Positions 54,624 through 62,693 of a stretch of 64,000 nucleotides of DNA are shown piece after piece (position 1 is the first letter of the stretch; the number at the start of each line of letters is the position of its first letter). The notes below the pieces were generated by a model that worked only from the letters and a program-made list of their open reading frames with translations, ran no database searches and was not told where the DNA came from. Source of the DNA: Streptomyces sp. 11x1. Its GTDB lineage: Bacteria > Actinomycetota > Actinomycetes > Streptomycetales > Streptomycetaceae. The stretch is taken from positions 2,480,001-2,544,000 of the forward strand of contig NZ_CP122458.1 of the NCBI RefSeq assembly GCF_032598905.1, given 5' to 3'. Position numbers and translations under genes: made by a program.

Positions 54624-55153
54624 TGCTTCTCCTCGCCTTGCCGCCGTGCCGAACAACTCGGAACAGTAGGTCTACACGCCCCGCGTCCCCCGACCGTCTG
54701 CCGAAGCGTCTCTCCGTGCGCCTCGGCGCGGCGGGGACTACGGTGCGGTGGCGTGGCAGTCGGCGTGGAAGGCACCACCAGGGTGCACGCCGCACTGCGA
54801 CCGACAGACGTCAGGAGCACGCGGCGGAAGGAGGGCGCTGGCAGTCCGCCACCGCATGTCGTCGGCGCTCACGCGGCGAGAGGAGCCGACAGACCGCCTC
54901 GACGGAAACGGATACGCCCTGCGGTGCCACACCCGTCCCCGCGGCGACGCCAAAGCCGCGGACCGGGTGGGTGATTCGAGGTTCTCACCGGCGGAGGGTG
55001 GTGTACGGCGTGACAGTCACGGAACGGCACAGCGGGGTACGCACCGGAATCGGGCGCGGCCGGTGGGTGTTCGCGCGCCGGGCACGGCGCCGTGTCGCAT
55101 CGGGGTCCGACCGACGCCGCCGTCGGGGCGGCCCGGTTGCCCCGCACCTCCCC
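54624..55153. promoter_or_regulatory. Gene-free region upstream of the particle operon
   Basis: About 530 bp between the cap gene and the small partner of the DUF4157 protein. No ORF here has supporting features. It could hold the promoter of the structural operon or the terminator of the upstream cargo gene pair; no clear motif seen. Confidence 0.35.
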
Positions 55154-55558
55154 TTATTCGGATCGCAGAATTCGGCTTCCGTATGCGATCTCCGCTGCGA
55201 TATCGGCTTCAGTGGGCCGATGCCACTCACCACCGCCATGAGCAGCCAGGAGGTCGATGATGGCTTCACTGATGTCAATTCGAAGGTATTCGACACCTTC
55301 GGTTTCCGCGTAGGGGGCGTACTTTCCTCTGCCGATATCCCCGTGGAATCTGTAGATCCGGCGGTCCCCCAGCCCCCGCCACTCGTAGAGGTACACGTCC
55401 ATTCCGAGCAGTTCGGCCGTGCGAGCAGCCGTCTCCTCGCGGTGATACCCCGGACGGAACGAGCACCCCATGATGTCACCCAGCCGTTCGGCCACCTGCC
55501 CGAGTGGCTGGAGGACATCGGACCGGACGGAAAATCTGAGCAGGTGCAGTGGCCGCAT
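55154..55558 (-). CDS. Small protein paired with the DUF4157 cargo, candidate immunity or chaperone, 134 aa
   Basis: Starts 23 bp after the cargo stop. Balanced, globular composition (Leu-Gly-Met-Asp-Val-Tyr-Leu-Tyr-Glu-Trp-Arg-Gly-Leu-Gly-Asp, Ile-Asp-Ile-Ser-Glu-Ala-Ile-Ile-Asp-Leu-Leu) and markedly more AT-rich than the flanking particle genes, like the C-terminal half of the cargo gene. I do not recognise the family. Position and shared base composition suggest that it was acquired together with the cargo's variable domain as its immunity protein or chaperone. Confidence 0.6.
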   Translation of the reverse strand: MRPLHLLRFSVRSDVLQPLGQVAERLGDIMGCSFRPGYHREETAARTAELLGMDVYLYEWRGLGDRRIYRFHGDIGRGKYAPYAETEGVEYLRIDISEAIIDLLAAHGGGEWHRPTEADIAAEIAYGSRILRSE

Positions 55559-55581
55559 CTCTCGCTCACTCTCTGGTTAGC

Positions 55582-57060
55582 CTACGGATGCTTTTCACGC
55601 AGTACGATATCCGTATCTTCCCTTATCTCCCTGAGGACGCCGTCCCGCAGGCGCCCATTCAGCGCGCCGGCCAGCTTTCCACCTACCGCCTTCCCCAGTT
55701 GTATGAGGTCATTGAGATGCGGCTTCACGTCCTGCGGGAATGCCTTTTCCTTGTCCCACTTTTCCGGATTTTCTTTCATGACTTTTCCCTTTACTTCTTC
55801 CCACTTGGCCGGATGCACCACAAACAGGTCGACATCGAAATGGTCGACGTTGAATGCCGTCCGCCCCTTGTGCGGACCGCGGTTCCCCCGCTTCAGGCTG
55901 CCCAGGTACTCCAGAGGCTGGCCAAGGTACCTCTCGCCCTCGAGCACGCCGTCAATGATCTTCTTGGTGTCCGTGTAATCCTTCTTCCAGGCAGCCTCGC
56001 CTTTTTCAGCGAGCATCCGCCCGAGGTCACCCTTGTTGAGGTCTTCCCCCCCGAAGCCCTCGAGACCCTTATTTCGGGCCCATTCACTGATCCTACCTTT
56101 CATACCAGTGAGGCCTTCCAGCAAGTTGCTCACACCGCTCGCCGCCCGGGCCGTCTCGTCGACACCGAGCGTCTTTCCCTCGTCCTCTCGGTGCGGGAAC
56201 GCGGCTTTGAAGACCTCCTTGTAGCTCTTTATACTGCCCTTCTGGAATTCAATGACATCATTGAGCAATTCTTCTTCAAATTCTGTGCGCGCCGTCTTGT
56301 CATCGATCGACTTGATGTAGGCCTTGAAGTACTCGATTTCGTTGTACGCACGGGTGAATTCGTCGCCGCGCGGCATGAGATTCGGCTTCTTCTTCGGCGC
56401 CCTCTGCGCCCTGAGGCCATCGTCGCGCCGCACCGTGGCCTTCGACGCGCCGCCGACCCGCGGACCGGCAGCGCCCTGCTGAACGGTGTGCGTCAGCTCA
56501 TGGCCCAACAAAGCATCGCCCTGAGCGCTACCCGGCCGGTACTCGCTTCGCCTGACGAACACATCCGCGCCCACCGTGAACGCCCGCGACCCCAACGCGT
56601 CGTTGAGCCGATCCGACTCTGCGTCCACGTGCAGCCGCACCGAACCGAAATCCGCCCCGGTCGCCCTCTCCATCCGCGCCCGCACACCCCTCGGCACGGC
56701 CTGACCGCCGCCGCGCGCCCGCTCCACCGCCTGGGTGACCGAGGGATCCGCCGCGCCACCTTCGGCATGCGGCACCTGCCGGACCGCCTCCGGAACCCGC
56801 TGCGCCGACACGGACGGTGTTGCGCCCATCGCCAGACGCGAGACCCTGTCGGCCTCGCGCTCCAGCGGATCGTCGACCGGGCCGACGTTCAGCTTGGCCT
56901 GGATGATGCCCTGCGCCCGCCGGTTTCCGTACCGGCGCTGCAGATGCAGCAACCCGTCGCCGGGGCGTGCGGGTCGGCGCCCCGGCGACACGGGGCCCTC
57001 GGCTGCGACGGTGGCCGGTGCCTTCGGCACCGATGTGGCCTCACTCTGAGGGGAACGCAT
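55582..57060 (-). CDS. DUF4157 (eCIS-core) cargo protein with variable C-terminal domain, 492 aa
   Basis: Residues ~30-215 show the eCIS-core signature: Leu-Gln-Arg-Arg-Tyr-Gly-Asn, Asp-Pro-Leu-Glu-Arg-Glu-Ala-Asp-Arg, Asp-Phe-Gly-Ser-Val-Arg-Leu-His, and Gly-His-Glu-Leu-Thr-His-Thr-Val-Gln-Gln with HExxH at 187-191. This domain is known to mark cargo of extracellular contractile injection systems. After a Lys-rich linker (~225) the remaining ~265 residues are unrelated and strikingly AT-rich in DNA. They include Gly-Ser-Leu-Lys-Arg-Gly and His-Phe-Asp-Val-Asp-Leu-Phe-Val-Val, weakly reminiscent of the Gly-Ser...Asp-x-Asp nucleotidyltransferase pattern. ATG 57060 has AAGGA eight bases upstream; ATG 57069 has no spacing. 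Overlaps the ATPase end by 20 bp. Confidence 0.85.
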   Translation of the reverse strand: MRSPQSEATSVPKAPATVAAEGPVSPGRRPARPGDGLLHLQRRYGNRRAQGIIQAKLNVGPVDDPLEREADRVSRLAMGATPSVSAQRVPEAVRQVPHAEGGAADPSVTQAVERARGGGQAVPRGVRARMERATGADFGSVRLHVDAESDRLNDALGSRAFTVGADVFVRRSEYRPGSAQGDALLGHELTHTVQQGAAGPRVGGASKATVRRDDGLRAQRAPKKKPNLMPRGDEFTRAYNEIEYFKAYIKSIDDKTARTEFEEELLNDVIEFQKGSIKSYKEVFKAAFPHREDEGKTLGVDETARAASGVSNLLEGLTGMKGRISEWARNKGLEGFGGEDLNKGDLGRMLAEKGEAAWKKDYTDTKKIIDGVLEGERYLGQPLEYLGSLKRGNRGPHKGRTAFNVDHFDVDLFVVHPAKWEEVKGKVMKENPEKWDKEKAFPQDVKPHLNDLIQLGKAVGGKLAGALNGRLRDGVLREIREDTDIVLREKHP

Positions 57061-60000
57061 GTGAAGCATCCTTTCCAGCAGTGGTACCGGTACCGAGCTC
57101 TCCGGTGGTCAGGATCTTGCCCATCTTCTGGTACTCGCGCCGTGTGGCCCGAAGCAGATGACCCATCGTCACCACCCCGCCGTCCGCGGCGGCGAGGAAG
57201 GCGCCCGCGAGGGCGATGTTGCGGATGTTGCCACCGGGCAGGTCGATCTGCCGGGCGAGCAGGTCCGGGTCGACACTCCCGTCCAGGGGAGCGTCCTTGG
57301 GCCAGACCTGCTCCCAGATGCGGCGGCGCTCCTCGACGCCGGGGACGGGGAAGTCGATGGTGGCGTGCAGGCGGCGGATGAACGCGTCGTCGAGGTTCTT
57401 GCGCAGGTTGGTGGCCAGGACGACGACCCCCTCGTGCTGCTCCATCCGCTGCAACAGGTAGCTGGTCTCCAGGTTGGCGTACTTGTCGTGCGCGTCGCGG
57501 ACCTGGGAGCGCTTGCCGAACATCGCGTCGGCCTCGTCGAAGAAGAGCACCGCGTTGCTGGTGGCGGCCTCGGCGAAGATCCGGGAGAGGTTCTTCTCGG
57601 TCTCGCCGATGTACTTGCTCACCACGGTCGACAGGTCGATCTTGTAGAGGTCCAGGCCGAGTTCGTGGGCCAGGACGTCGGCGGCCATGGTCTTGCCGGT
57701 GCCGGACGGACCGGCGAACAGCACGGCCAGGCCCCGGCCGTTGGCCAGTTTGCGCTCGAAGCCCCAGGACTCGTACACCAGGGCCCGGTAGCGCACCTGA
57801 TCGGCGACCTCTCGTAACTGCTCCATCCGGTCGGCCGGCAGCACGATGTCGTCCCAGCCGTAGTGCGGCGTGATCTGCTGGGCCAGTTCGGCCAGTTTGC
57901 GGTTGGACTGCAACCGGCACGCCGCGTACAGGTCGTCCTGGGTCATCCGGGGCGCCTCGGGTGCGCGGGCGTGTGCCAGGTTGCGGGCGGTCGCCGCGGC
58001 GTCATGGATCTGACCGCCGCTCAGCCGGAACTTCCCGGAGACCGCGGCCAGATCCAGCACCACCCGGTTCGTCCCGTCGAGCCCGTCGAGCGCAGATTCC
58101 CAGAGGCGGAGCCGCTCCGCATAGCCCGGAGCGGGGAACTCCAGCCGTACGAAGGTCATGCCCTGCGGCGGGTCGGCCGGCTCCCACGCGGTGTCGCCCG
58201 CCAGGAACGCCGGGCCGGGATGGGTCGCCAGCGTGGACAGCAGCAACGAAAGCCGGGGGCGGGCCTGTTCACCGAGGAGGGCATCGGCATTCTCCCAGTA
58301 CATGACCCCGCCCTGCAGCCGCGCCTCCCGGTCGACAAGGGCGACCAGGGCCGTGAACTCCTCCATCGGGCGTTCCGCGAGCAGTTCCGTGGACACCACC
58401 AGCAGCGGGGCGTTCCAGCGCCGGGCGCAGGCGGCAGCGGCACTCTGCTTGCCGACGCCGTATGAGCCCTGGCAGTAGACCACGAGGCGGTCGTCGGCGT
58501 GCTCGCCCAGCCGGGCCAGTGACGCGCCGAACTCCGGGGGGAAGTGCAGGTCTTCAGGTGTGCCGGCCGGTGCGACCGGCCGCGCGTACGGCCGCAGTCG
58601 GTCGGCCGGATCATCGTCCTCCAGCAGGAACCCGGCGACCCGCGGATCCAGCCGGACGCTGTTGCCCAGCAGGGAGTGCGCCGGCGTCGCGGAGTCCTCC
58701 GCGAGCGTGATCAGACGGTGTCGGAGCAGCGGCGCCGACGGCGCGAACCGGGTCCGTGCGACGGCCCGCGCCGCAGGGTCGGAGCACAGGATGTCCAGGG
58801 CGAGGCCGACCGTCGGCAGCCGCCGGGTCAGGTCGTCGTGCAGATAGCCGTACAGCCGCTCGTAGCGGCGGTCCATCTCCGGGGCGAGGCACATCACGAC
58901 GATGTCTATGTCCACGGGGTGCAGTTCGAACAGCCCGGCCAGGGCCACGAGCCGCAGGTTCACACCCCCGCGCAGGCTCAGCGTCACGCGTTCGGCGATC
59001 TCCGCCGACAGCCTGTCCAGCTCCGCTTCGGATTCCGGGTCCCCGGCCGCGGGTGGGGTGCCGAGCGTGCCGTCCAGCAGCGCGTCCGCCTCGGTGTCCG
59101 TGACGTACAGCGCGGAGAGTTCGCCGGCGGGCTCGCGGTGGGAGCGGCGGGCCTGTCCGACCTGTCTGCGCAGAAGCAGATCGAGCCGAGCGAACTCGGC
59201 CAACAGGTGCTCCGTCGAGTCGGCATAGCTCGCACCGCCCATATCGCCCCGCCCCTCGTTCCGGTGGTCCCTGGTCGGTCTTCGCCTCTGGTCCGGCATG
59301 CTGCTCGGAGTCCGGCTGTCGTGGCCGGACGAGCCGGACGGGCCTGACGAACCTGACCGGCCGGACGGGCCTGACGGGCCTGACGGGCCTGACGGGCCTG
59401 ACGGGCCTGACGGGCCTGACGGGCCTGACGGGCCGATCGACTGTAGCCGGGCAGGATCGACCGGCGCGGTCTCACTCCGAGATGACTGCCGTTGCGTCGG
59501 AATCGCGCTGGTGGGCAACGGCTCCGGCCGCTCAGGGGAGCCGTCGGATCCGACCGAGCCTCGCACCTCGTACGTCGGCCGTGCGGCCACCGCCCCCCGG
59601 ACACCGCCCGGCAGGATGTCCTCGGCCCGGTCGGCCCGGATGTGCTCGTAGAGGACCGTGGTGTCCGCCGACGGCCCCACCCCGAACTCCTGGCTCACCA
59701 CCGAGGTGCACCGCTCGTACTGGCGGAGCGCGGCCGTGCGGTCACCGGCGGCGTAGTGCAGCCGCATCAGCTGCCGGTGGGTGTGCTCCCTGGCCGCGTC
59801 GTGACGCAGGACGGCCTGCCCGAAGCCGACCCCCCTCGCATAGAGTCCGCGTGCCTCGCAGTGGCCCATCAACTGGTCCAGCATGGCCAGATGGGCGTGT
59901 CTCAGGCGGTCCCGCTCGTGGTCGCACCACTCGTGGTACCAGGTGGCCAACAGATCGCCGCGGTAGAGGCCGAGCGCGTATTCCACCATGTGCGCCTGAT

Positions 60001-60412
60001 CGTCGGAGAGGGCGTGACCGGGCGTGTCACGGACCTTCGCGTAACTCTCCTCGAACGCGTCCACGTCCAGCCAGCAGGACGCGGCCGGGTTGATCCGGAC
60101 GCGGTGGGGATCGACGACGACGAGTTCGCGTGCCGCGTCTCCCGCCTCACCTGCATCGCCGTGCTCGTTCGACCGGTCCTGCATGGCTGTGTTGAGCCGC
60201 CACAGAGTCTGACGCAAGTACTTTCGGGCGGCGCCGGGCTCGAAGTCCGGCCACAGCAGCTCCGAGACCGCTTCACGGGTGTGCATGCGGTCGCGGTGGA
60301 CCAATAAGTAGCCGAGCAGTTCAAGGGCCTTGCCCGGCGGGGCCGTCAGGGGTCGGCCCCTGCGCCGAAGCTCCACCTCTCCGAACAGTCTCACCTGTAT
60401 GCCATGCACCAC
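57041..60412 (-). CDS. Fusion of SARP-type regulator (winged helix + BTAD) with injection-system AAA+ ATPase, 1123 aa
   Basis: GTG 60412 with GGGAG upstream begins the domain directly; a longer frame to 60571 is less likely. Residues ~1-100 form an OmpR-type winged helix (Val-Arg-Leu-Phe-Gly-Glu-Val-Glu-Leu-Arg-Arg-Arg-Gly, Ala-Leu-Glu-Leu-Leu-Gly-Tyr-Leu). Residues ~110-280 form the BTAD domain (Asp-Val-Asp-Ala-Phe-Glu, Tyr-Arg-Gly-Asp-Leu-Leu, Tyr-Glu-Arg-Cys). A collagen-like Gly-Pro-Ser linker follows. Residues ~440-1110 are the injection-system ATPase (Afp15-like) with Gly-Pro-Ser-Gly-Thr-Gly-Lys-Thr (~905), Val-Leu-Phe-Phe-Asp-Glu-Ala-Asp Walker B and Ala-Thr-Asn-Leu-Arg-Lys-Asn-Leu-Asp sensor region. 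A DNA-binding domain on this ATPase is unusual. Confidence 0.85.
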   Translation of the reverse strand: MVHGIQVRLFGEVELRRRGRPLTAPPGKALELLGYLLVHRDRMHTREAVSELLWPDFEPGAARKYLRQTLWRLNTAMQDRSNEHGDAGEAGDAARELVVVDPHRVRINPAASCWLDVDAFEESYAKVRDTPGHALSDDQAHMVEYALGLYRGDLLATWYHEWCDHERDRLRHAHLAMLDQLMGHCEARGLYARGVGFGQAVLRHDAAREHTHRQLMRLHYAAGDRTAALRQYERCTSVVSQEFGVGPSADTTVLYEHIRADRAEDILPGGVRGAVAARPTYEVRGSVGSDGSPERPEPLPTSAIPTQRQSSRSETAPVDPARLQSIGPSGPSGPSGPSGPSGPSGPSGPSGRSGSSGPSGSSGHDSRTPSSMPDQRRRPTRDHRNEGRGDMGGASYADSTEHLLAEFARLDLLLRRQVGQARRSHREPAGELSALYVTDTEADALLDGTLGTPPAAGDPESEAELDRLSAEIAERVTLSLRGGVNLRLVALAGLFELHPVDIDIVVMCLAPEMDRRYERLYGYLHDDLTRRLPTVGLALDILCSDPAARAVARTRFAPSAPLLRHRLITLAEDSATPAHSLLGNSVRLDPRVAGFLLEDDDPADRLRPYARPVAPAGTPEDLHFPPEFGASLARLGEHADDRLVVYCQGSYGVGKQSAAAACARRWNAPLLVVSTELLAERPMEEFTALVALVDREARLQGGVMYWENADALLGEQARPRLSLLLSTLATHPGPAFLAGDTAWEPADPPQGMTFVRLEFPAPGYAERLRLWESALDGLDGTNRVVLDLAAVSGKFRLSGGQIHDAAATARNLAHARAPEAPRMTQDDLYAACRLQSNRKLAELAQQITPHYGWDDIVLPADRMEQLREVADQVRYRALVYESWGFERKLANGRGLAVLFAGPSGTGKTMAADVLAHELGLDLYKIDLSTVVSKYIGETEKNLSRIFAEAATSNAVLFFDEADAMFGKRSQVRDAHDKYANLETSYLLQRMEQHEGVVVLATNLRKNLDDAFIRRLHATIDFPVPGVEERRRIWEQVWPKDAPLDGSVDPDLLARQIDLPGGNIRNIALAGAFLAAADGGVVTMGHLLRATRREYQKMGKILTTGELGTGTTAGKDASHAFPSE
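59364..59435 (-). repeat. 9-bp tandem repeat coding collagen-like Gly-Pro-Ser
   Basis: Eight units of gacgggcct (+ strand; the last ends ccg) give Gly-Pro-Ser triplets, flanked by degenerate Gly-Ser-Ser and Gly-Arg-Ser copies. It lies exactly between the regulator and ATPase parts of the fusion. Confidence 0.95.
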
Positions 60413-60869
60413 GAAGCTCCCTCGAACCACGCCAGTTCTCCTTGGCCGACGCTGGGACGACGCCCGAGCCACGGCACCGATTCCGGATGCGGCGTCACCA
60501 ACTCTCCTTGAATCCAAGGGGAGTTGAGATTCACACACCATATACGCGAGGCATTCGCACTTCCCGCACATTCGACAACCGCCCGCGGGTCGGCGCGGCC
60601 ACCACCCGTCACCGCCGGGCCGTCACCCGCACACGGCTCGACGAGCACGCGGCTCACACCGGCCCTCCCGGGTGTCCACAACAGCGCCCCGCCCCCGTGT
60701 CATGATCAGTCATGTCCCATGACTGGTTACCCTGACTTCATGACAGGGTCCGAGTCAACCCTTCAATTCTGGAGGCCGGTCAGGGAACTTCGTGGGGCGG
60801 GAGTCATCATGGGTTGCCGGGGGGTACCACCGCCCTCGCAGAGTCGTCCGTCCCAGTGAGGAGCCCGTA
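60413..60869. promoter_or_regulatory. Divergent promoter region of the injection-system locus
   Basis: About 457 bp without a supported gene between the regulator-ATPase fusion and the XRE/TPR regulator. The only clear signal is the CATGA palindrome cluster at 60700-60744. Confidence 0.5.
60707..60725. promoter_or_regulatory. Palindromic operator CAGTCATG-TCC-CATGACTG
   Basis: Perfect 8-bp arms separated by TCC, with extra CATGA/TCATGA half-sites at about 60700-60706 and 60739-60744. It lies between the divergent XRE regulator (start 60870) and the regulator-ATPase gene (start 60412), and is a likely binding site for one of them. Confidence 0.6.
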
Positions 60870-62210
60870 GTGCCGACGCAGCCCGAGTTCGGAAGAAGGA
60901 TGCGAGAGCTCCGACTGCGAGCGGGCATGTCCCAGGCCGAGCTCGCCGGACCGGGGCTCTCCGCGAGCTACGTCTCGCTGCTCGAGGGCGGCAAGCGCGT
61001 GCCGAGCCCGGAGGTCGTCGCCGAACTCGCGGAGAGACTGGGGGTTGCTCCCCGGTCTCTCCACGCGGAGGACACAGGCGCCCCGAAGCAGGAGGCGGGC
61101 GACGAAATCGCGGGCAGCGCCGGCAGATACGCTCCCGGGCGGATCGACCTCATGGAGCTGCTGTTCAGGGCGCGCAAGGAGGAAGAGGAAGGCGCCTTTG
61201 ACGCGGCCGCCGAACAGCTCACCGCGGTACTGGACAGGCACGGGGACGGCCCACCCGATGACATGCTCTGGGAGGTCCGCTGGTCACTGGCCCGTGTCCA
61301 CGGCAGGAACGGCCGCGTCGACGAGAGCCGGCTGCTGTTGCGGCAGCTCCTCGACGACCCGTACACCCGCTCCTCGACGGAGAGGCGGGAACGGGTCGCC
61401 CGGCACCTCGCCGAACTCAGCCTGCGCAACGGCGACCTCGTCGCCGGCCTGCGGTTCGCCCAGCTCGCGTGGACGCTCGCCGAGCCCCGGCAGGAAGCCT
61501 CCGTAGCCGTGCGCGCGGGCACCGTACTGGTGAACGCCTGCGCATGGAGCGGCCATCGACGCTGGGGGCGCGAGGTGGCCGACGCGCTCGTCGCGCGGAT
61601 CTCGGACGAGGTCCCCTGGCGGCAGCGCAGCGCGGCGTACCGGGAGTCGGCCCGGCTGGGCCTGCTGACCGACGACTACGCACAGGCGCGGACCTGGTTC
61701 GAGCGCGCCCTGGAGCAGATCGACCCGCGCCAGGACATCAACGCCTGGGCGGAGGCGCAGTACTACCTGGCGATCGCCGAGTTCCTCGTCGACCAGGGCC
61801 TCGACGAGCAGGTGGACGAGCGGGTGGCCAGGGCCCGGCCGGTGATCGAGGTACTCGGCCACACGAGCATGCTGGTCCACCTGGCCGTACTCGAAGGGCA
61901 CCTGGCCCTCGGACGGGGGCAGCACGACCGGGCCCGGCTGATGGCCGACGCGGCGGTGGACGCGGGAGCCTGGCCCGCCACGCACGAGGTCGGGGTGAAC
62001 CTGCTGTGGACCGCGAGGATCTACCGTGCGCTGGGTGACACGTCCACCGCCGCAGCGGTGTACCGGCGAGCGGGCGAGTTGTGCGAGCAGGGCGGAGCGA
62101 TGCACTTCTGCGCGTCCGCGTGGCGGGAACTCGCCGAACTGCCCGCCGCTCAGCCCCTCATGGACGCGGCGGACGGGACACGGCGACCTGGACGGAACCC
62201 GGCATCCTGA
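60870..62210 (+). CDS. XRE-family regulator with TPR-like region, 446 aa
   Basis: GTG 60870 has GAGGAG about six bases upstream; the longer frame from 60792 lacks one. Residues ~8-65 form an XRE helix-turn-helix (Met-Ser-Gln-Ala-Glu-Leu-Ala-Gly-Pro-Gly-Leu-Ser-Ala-Ser-Tyr-Val-Ser-Leu-Leu-Glu). The rest is a helical TPR-like array (Ala-Arg-Thr-Trp-Phe-Glu-Arg-Ala-Leu-Glu, Ala-Ala-Val-Tyr-Arg-Arg-Ala-Gly-Glu). Such proteins often respond to peptides or partner proteins. Divergence from the ATPase gene with a shared operator suggests control of the injection system; inferred. Confidence 0.85.
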   Translation: MPTQPEFGRRMRELRLRAGMSQAELAGPGLSASYVSLLEGGKRVPSPEVVAELAERLGVAPRSLHAEDTGAPKQEAGDEIAGSAGRYAPGRIDLMELLFRARKEEEEGAFDAAAEQLTAVLDRHGDGPPDDMLWEVRWSLARVHGRNGRVDESRLLLRQLLDDPYTRSSTERRERVARHLAELSLRNGDLVAGLRFAQLAWTLAEPRQEASVAVRAGTVLVNACAWSGHRRWGREVADALVARISDEVPWRQRSAAYRESARLGLLTDDYAQARTWFERALEQIDPRQDINAWAEAQYYLAIAEFLVDQGLDEQVDERVARARPVIEVLGHTSMLVHLAVLEGHLALGRGQHDRARLMADAAVDAGAWPATHEVGVNLLWTARIYRALGDTSTAAAVYRRAGELCEQGGAMHFCASAWRELAELPAAQPLMDAADGTRRPGRNPAS

Positions 62211-62693
62211 CTCCCTGATGTCCCCGGTGCCATGGTGGTGTCGCTGCGCTCCCCGGAGAGGCCCCAAGGGTGACCGCCGCCCGCCGGGGGACGGGGCACC
62301 GCGCTGAACCCTCGCGGGTCGACGCAGGGACCGGTCGCGATCACCAGAACGACGTGCGGGCCGTCGCGGGTTCCTGGGAACGCACCGGCACACGGCCGGG
62401 CTGCTGCGGCCGATCACCACCCCTCACTGCAGCGGCAACCACCGCCCGCTCCACCCCGCAGCGCTGACGACCGGACTCCACCGGGCCGGAAGATCCCCCT
62501 CAGGGAACACGGCGCCTTCACCCCCGGAGGAGCCCGGCGCCCGCTCGGAACTGGTCGCCGACGACTCCGGGCGCCTCGGCAGCCCGGGAGCCCCGACCGC
62601 GCGAACATCCCCCACCTGTACGACGCCGTGGTCCTCACAGCCCTCGACAACGACGACCGGCGCATGCGGGCCCCGCCAGGTCGGACTCGGCAG
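62211..62693. other. Gene-free convergent intergenic region
   Basis: Between the XRE regulator and the SNF2 helicase 3' ends. No supported gene and no convincing terminator hairpin with a T-tract; the ORFs here have no recognisable features. Confidence 0.4.

Noticed and set aside
36962..57069. Prophage
   Set aside because: Only tail and baseplate genes are present plus an AAA+ ATPase and DUF4157 cargo; no capsid, portal, terminase, integrase or attachment sites, so a contractile injection system fits better.
62210..62690. tRNA or small RNA gene between the XRE regulator and SNF2 helicase
   Set aside because: I could not fold a cloverleaf or find a conserved RNA motif in this region or elsewhere in the window.
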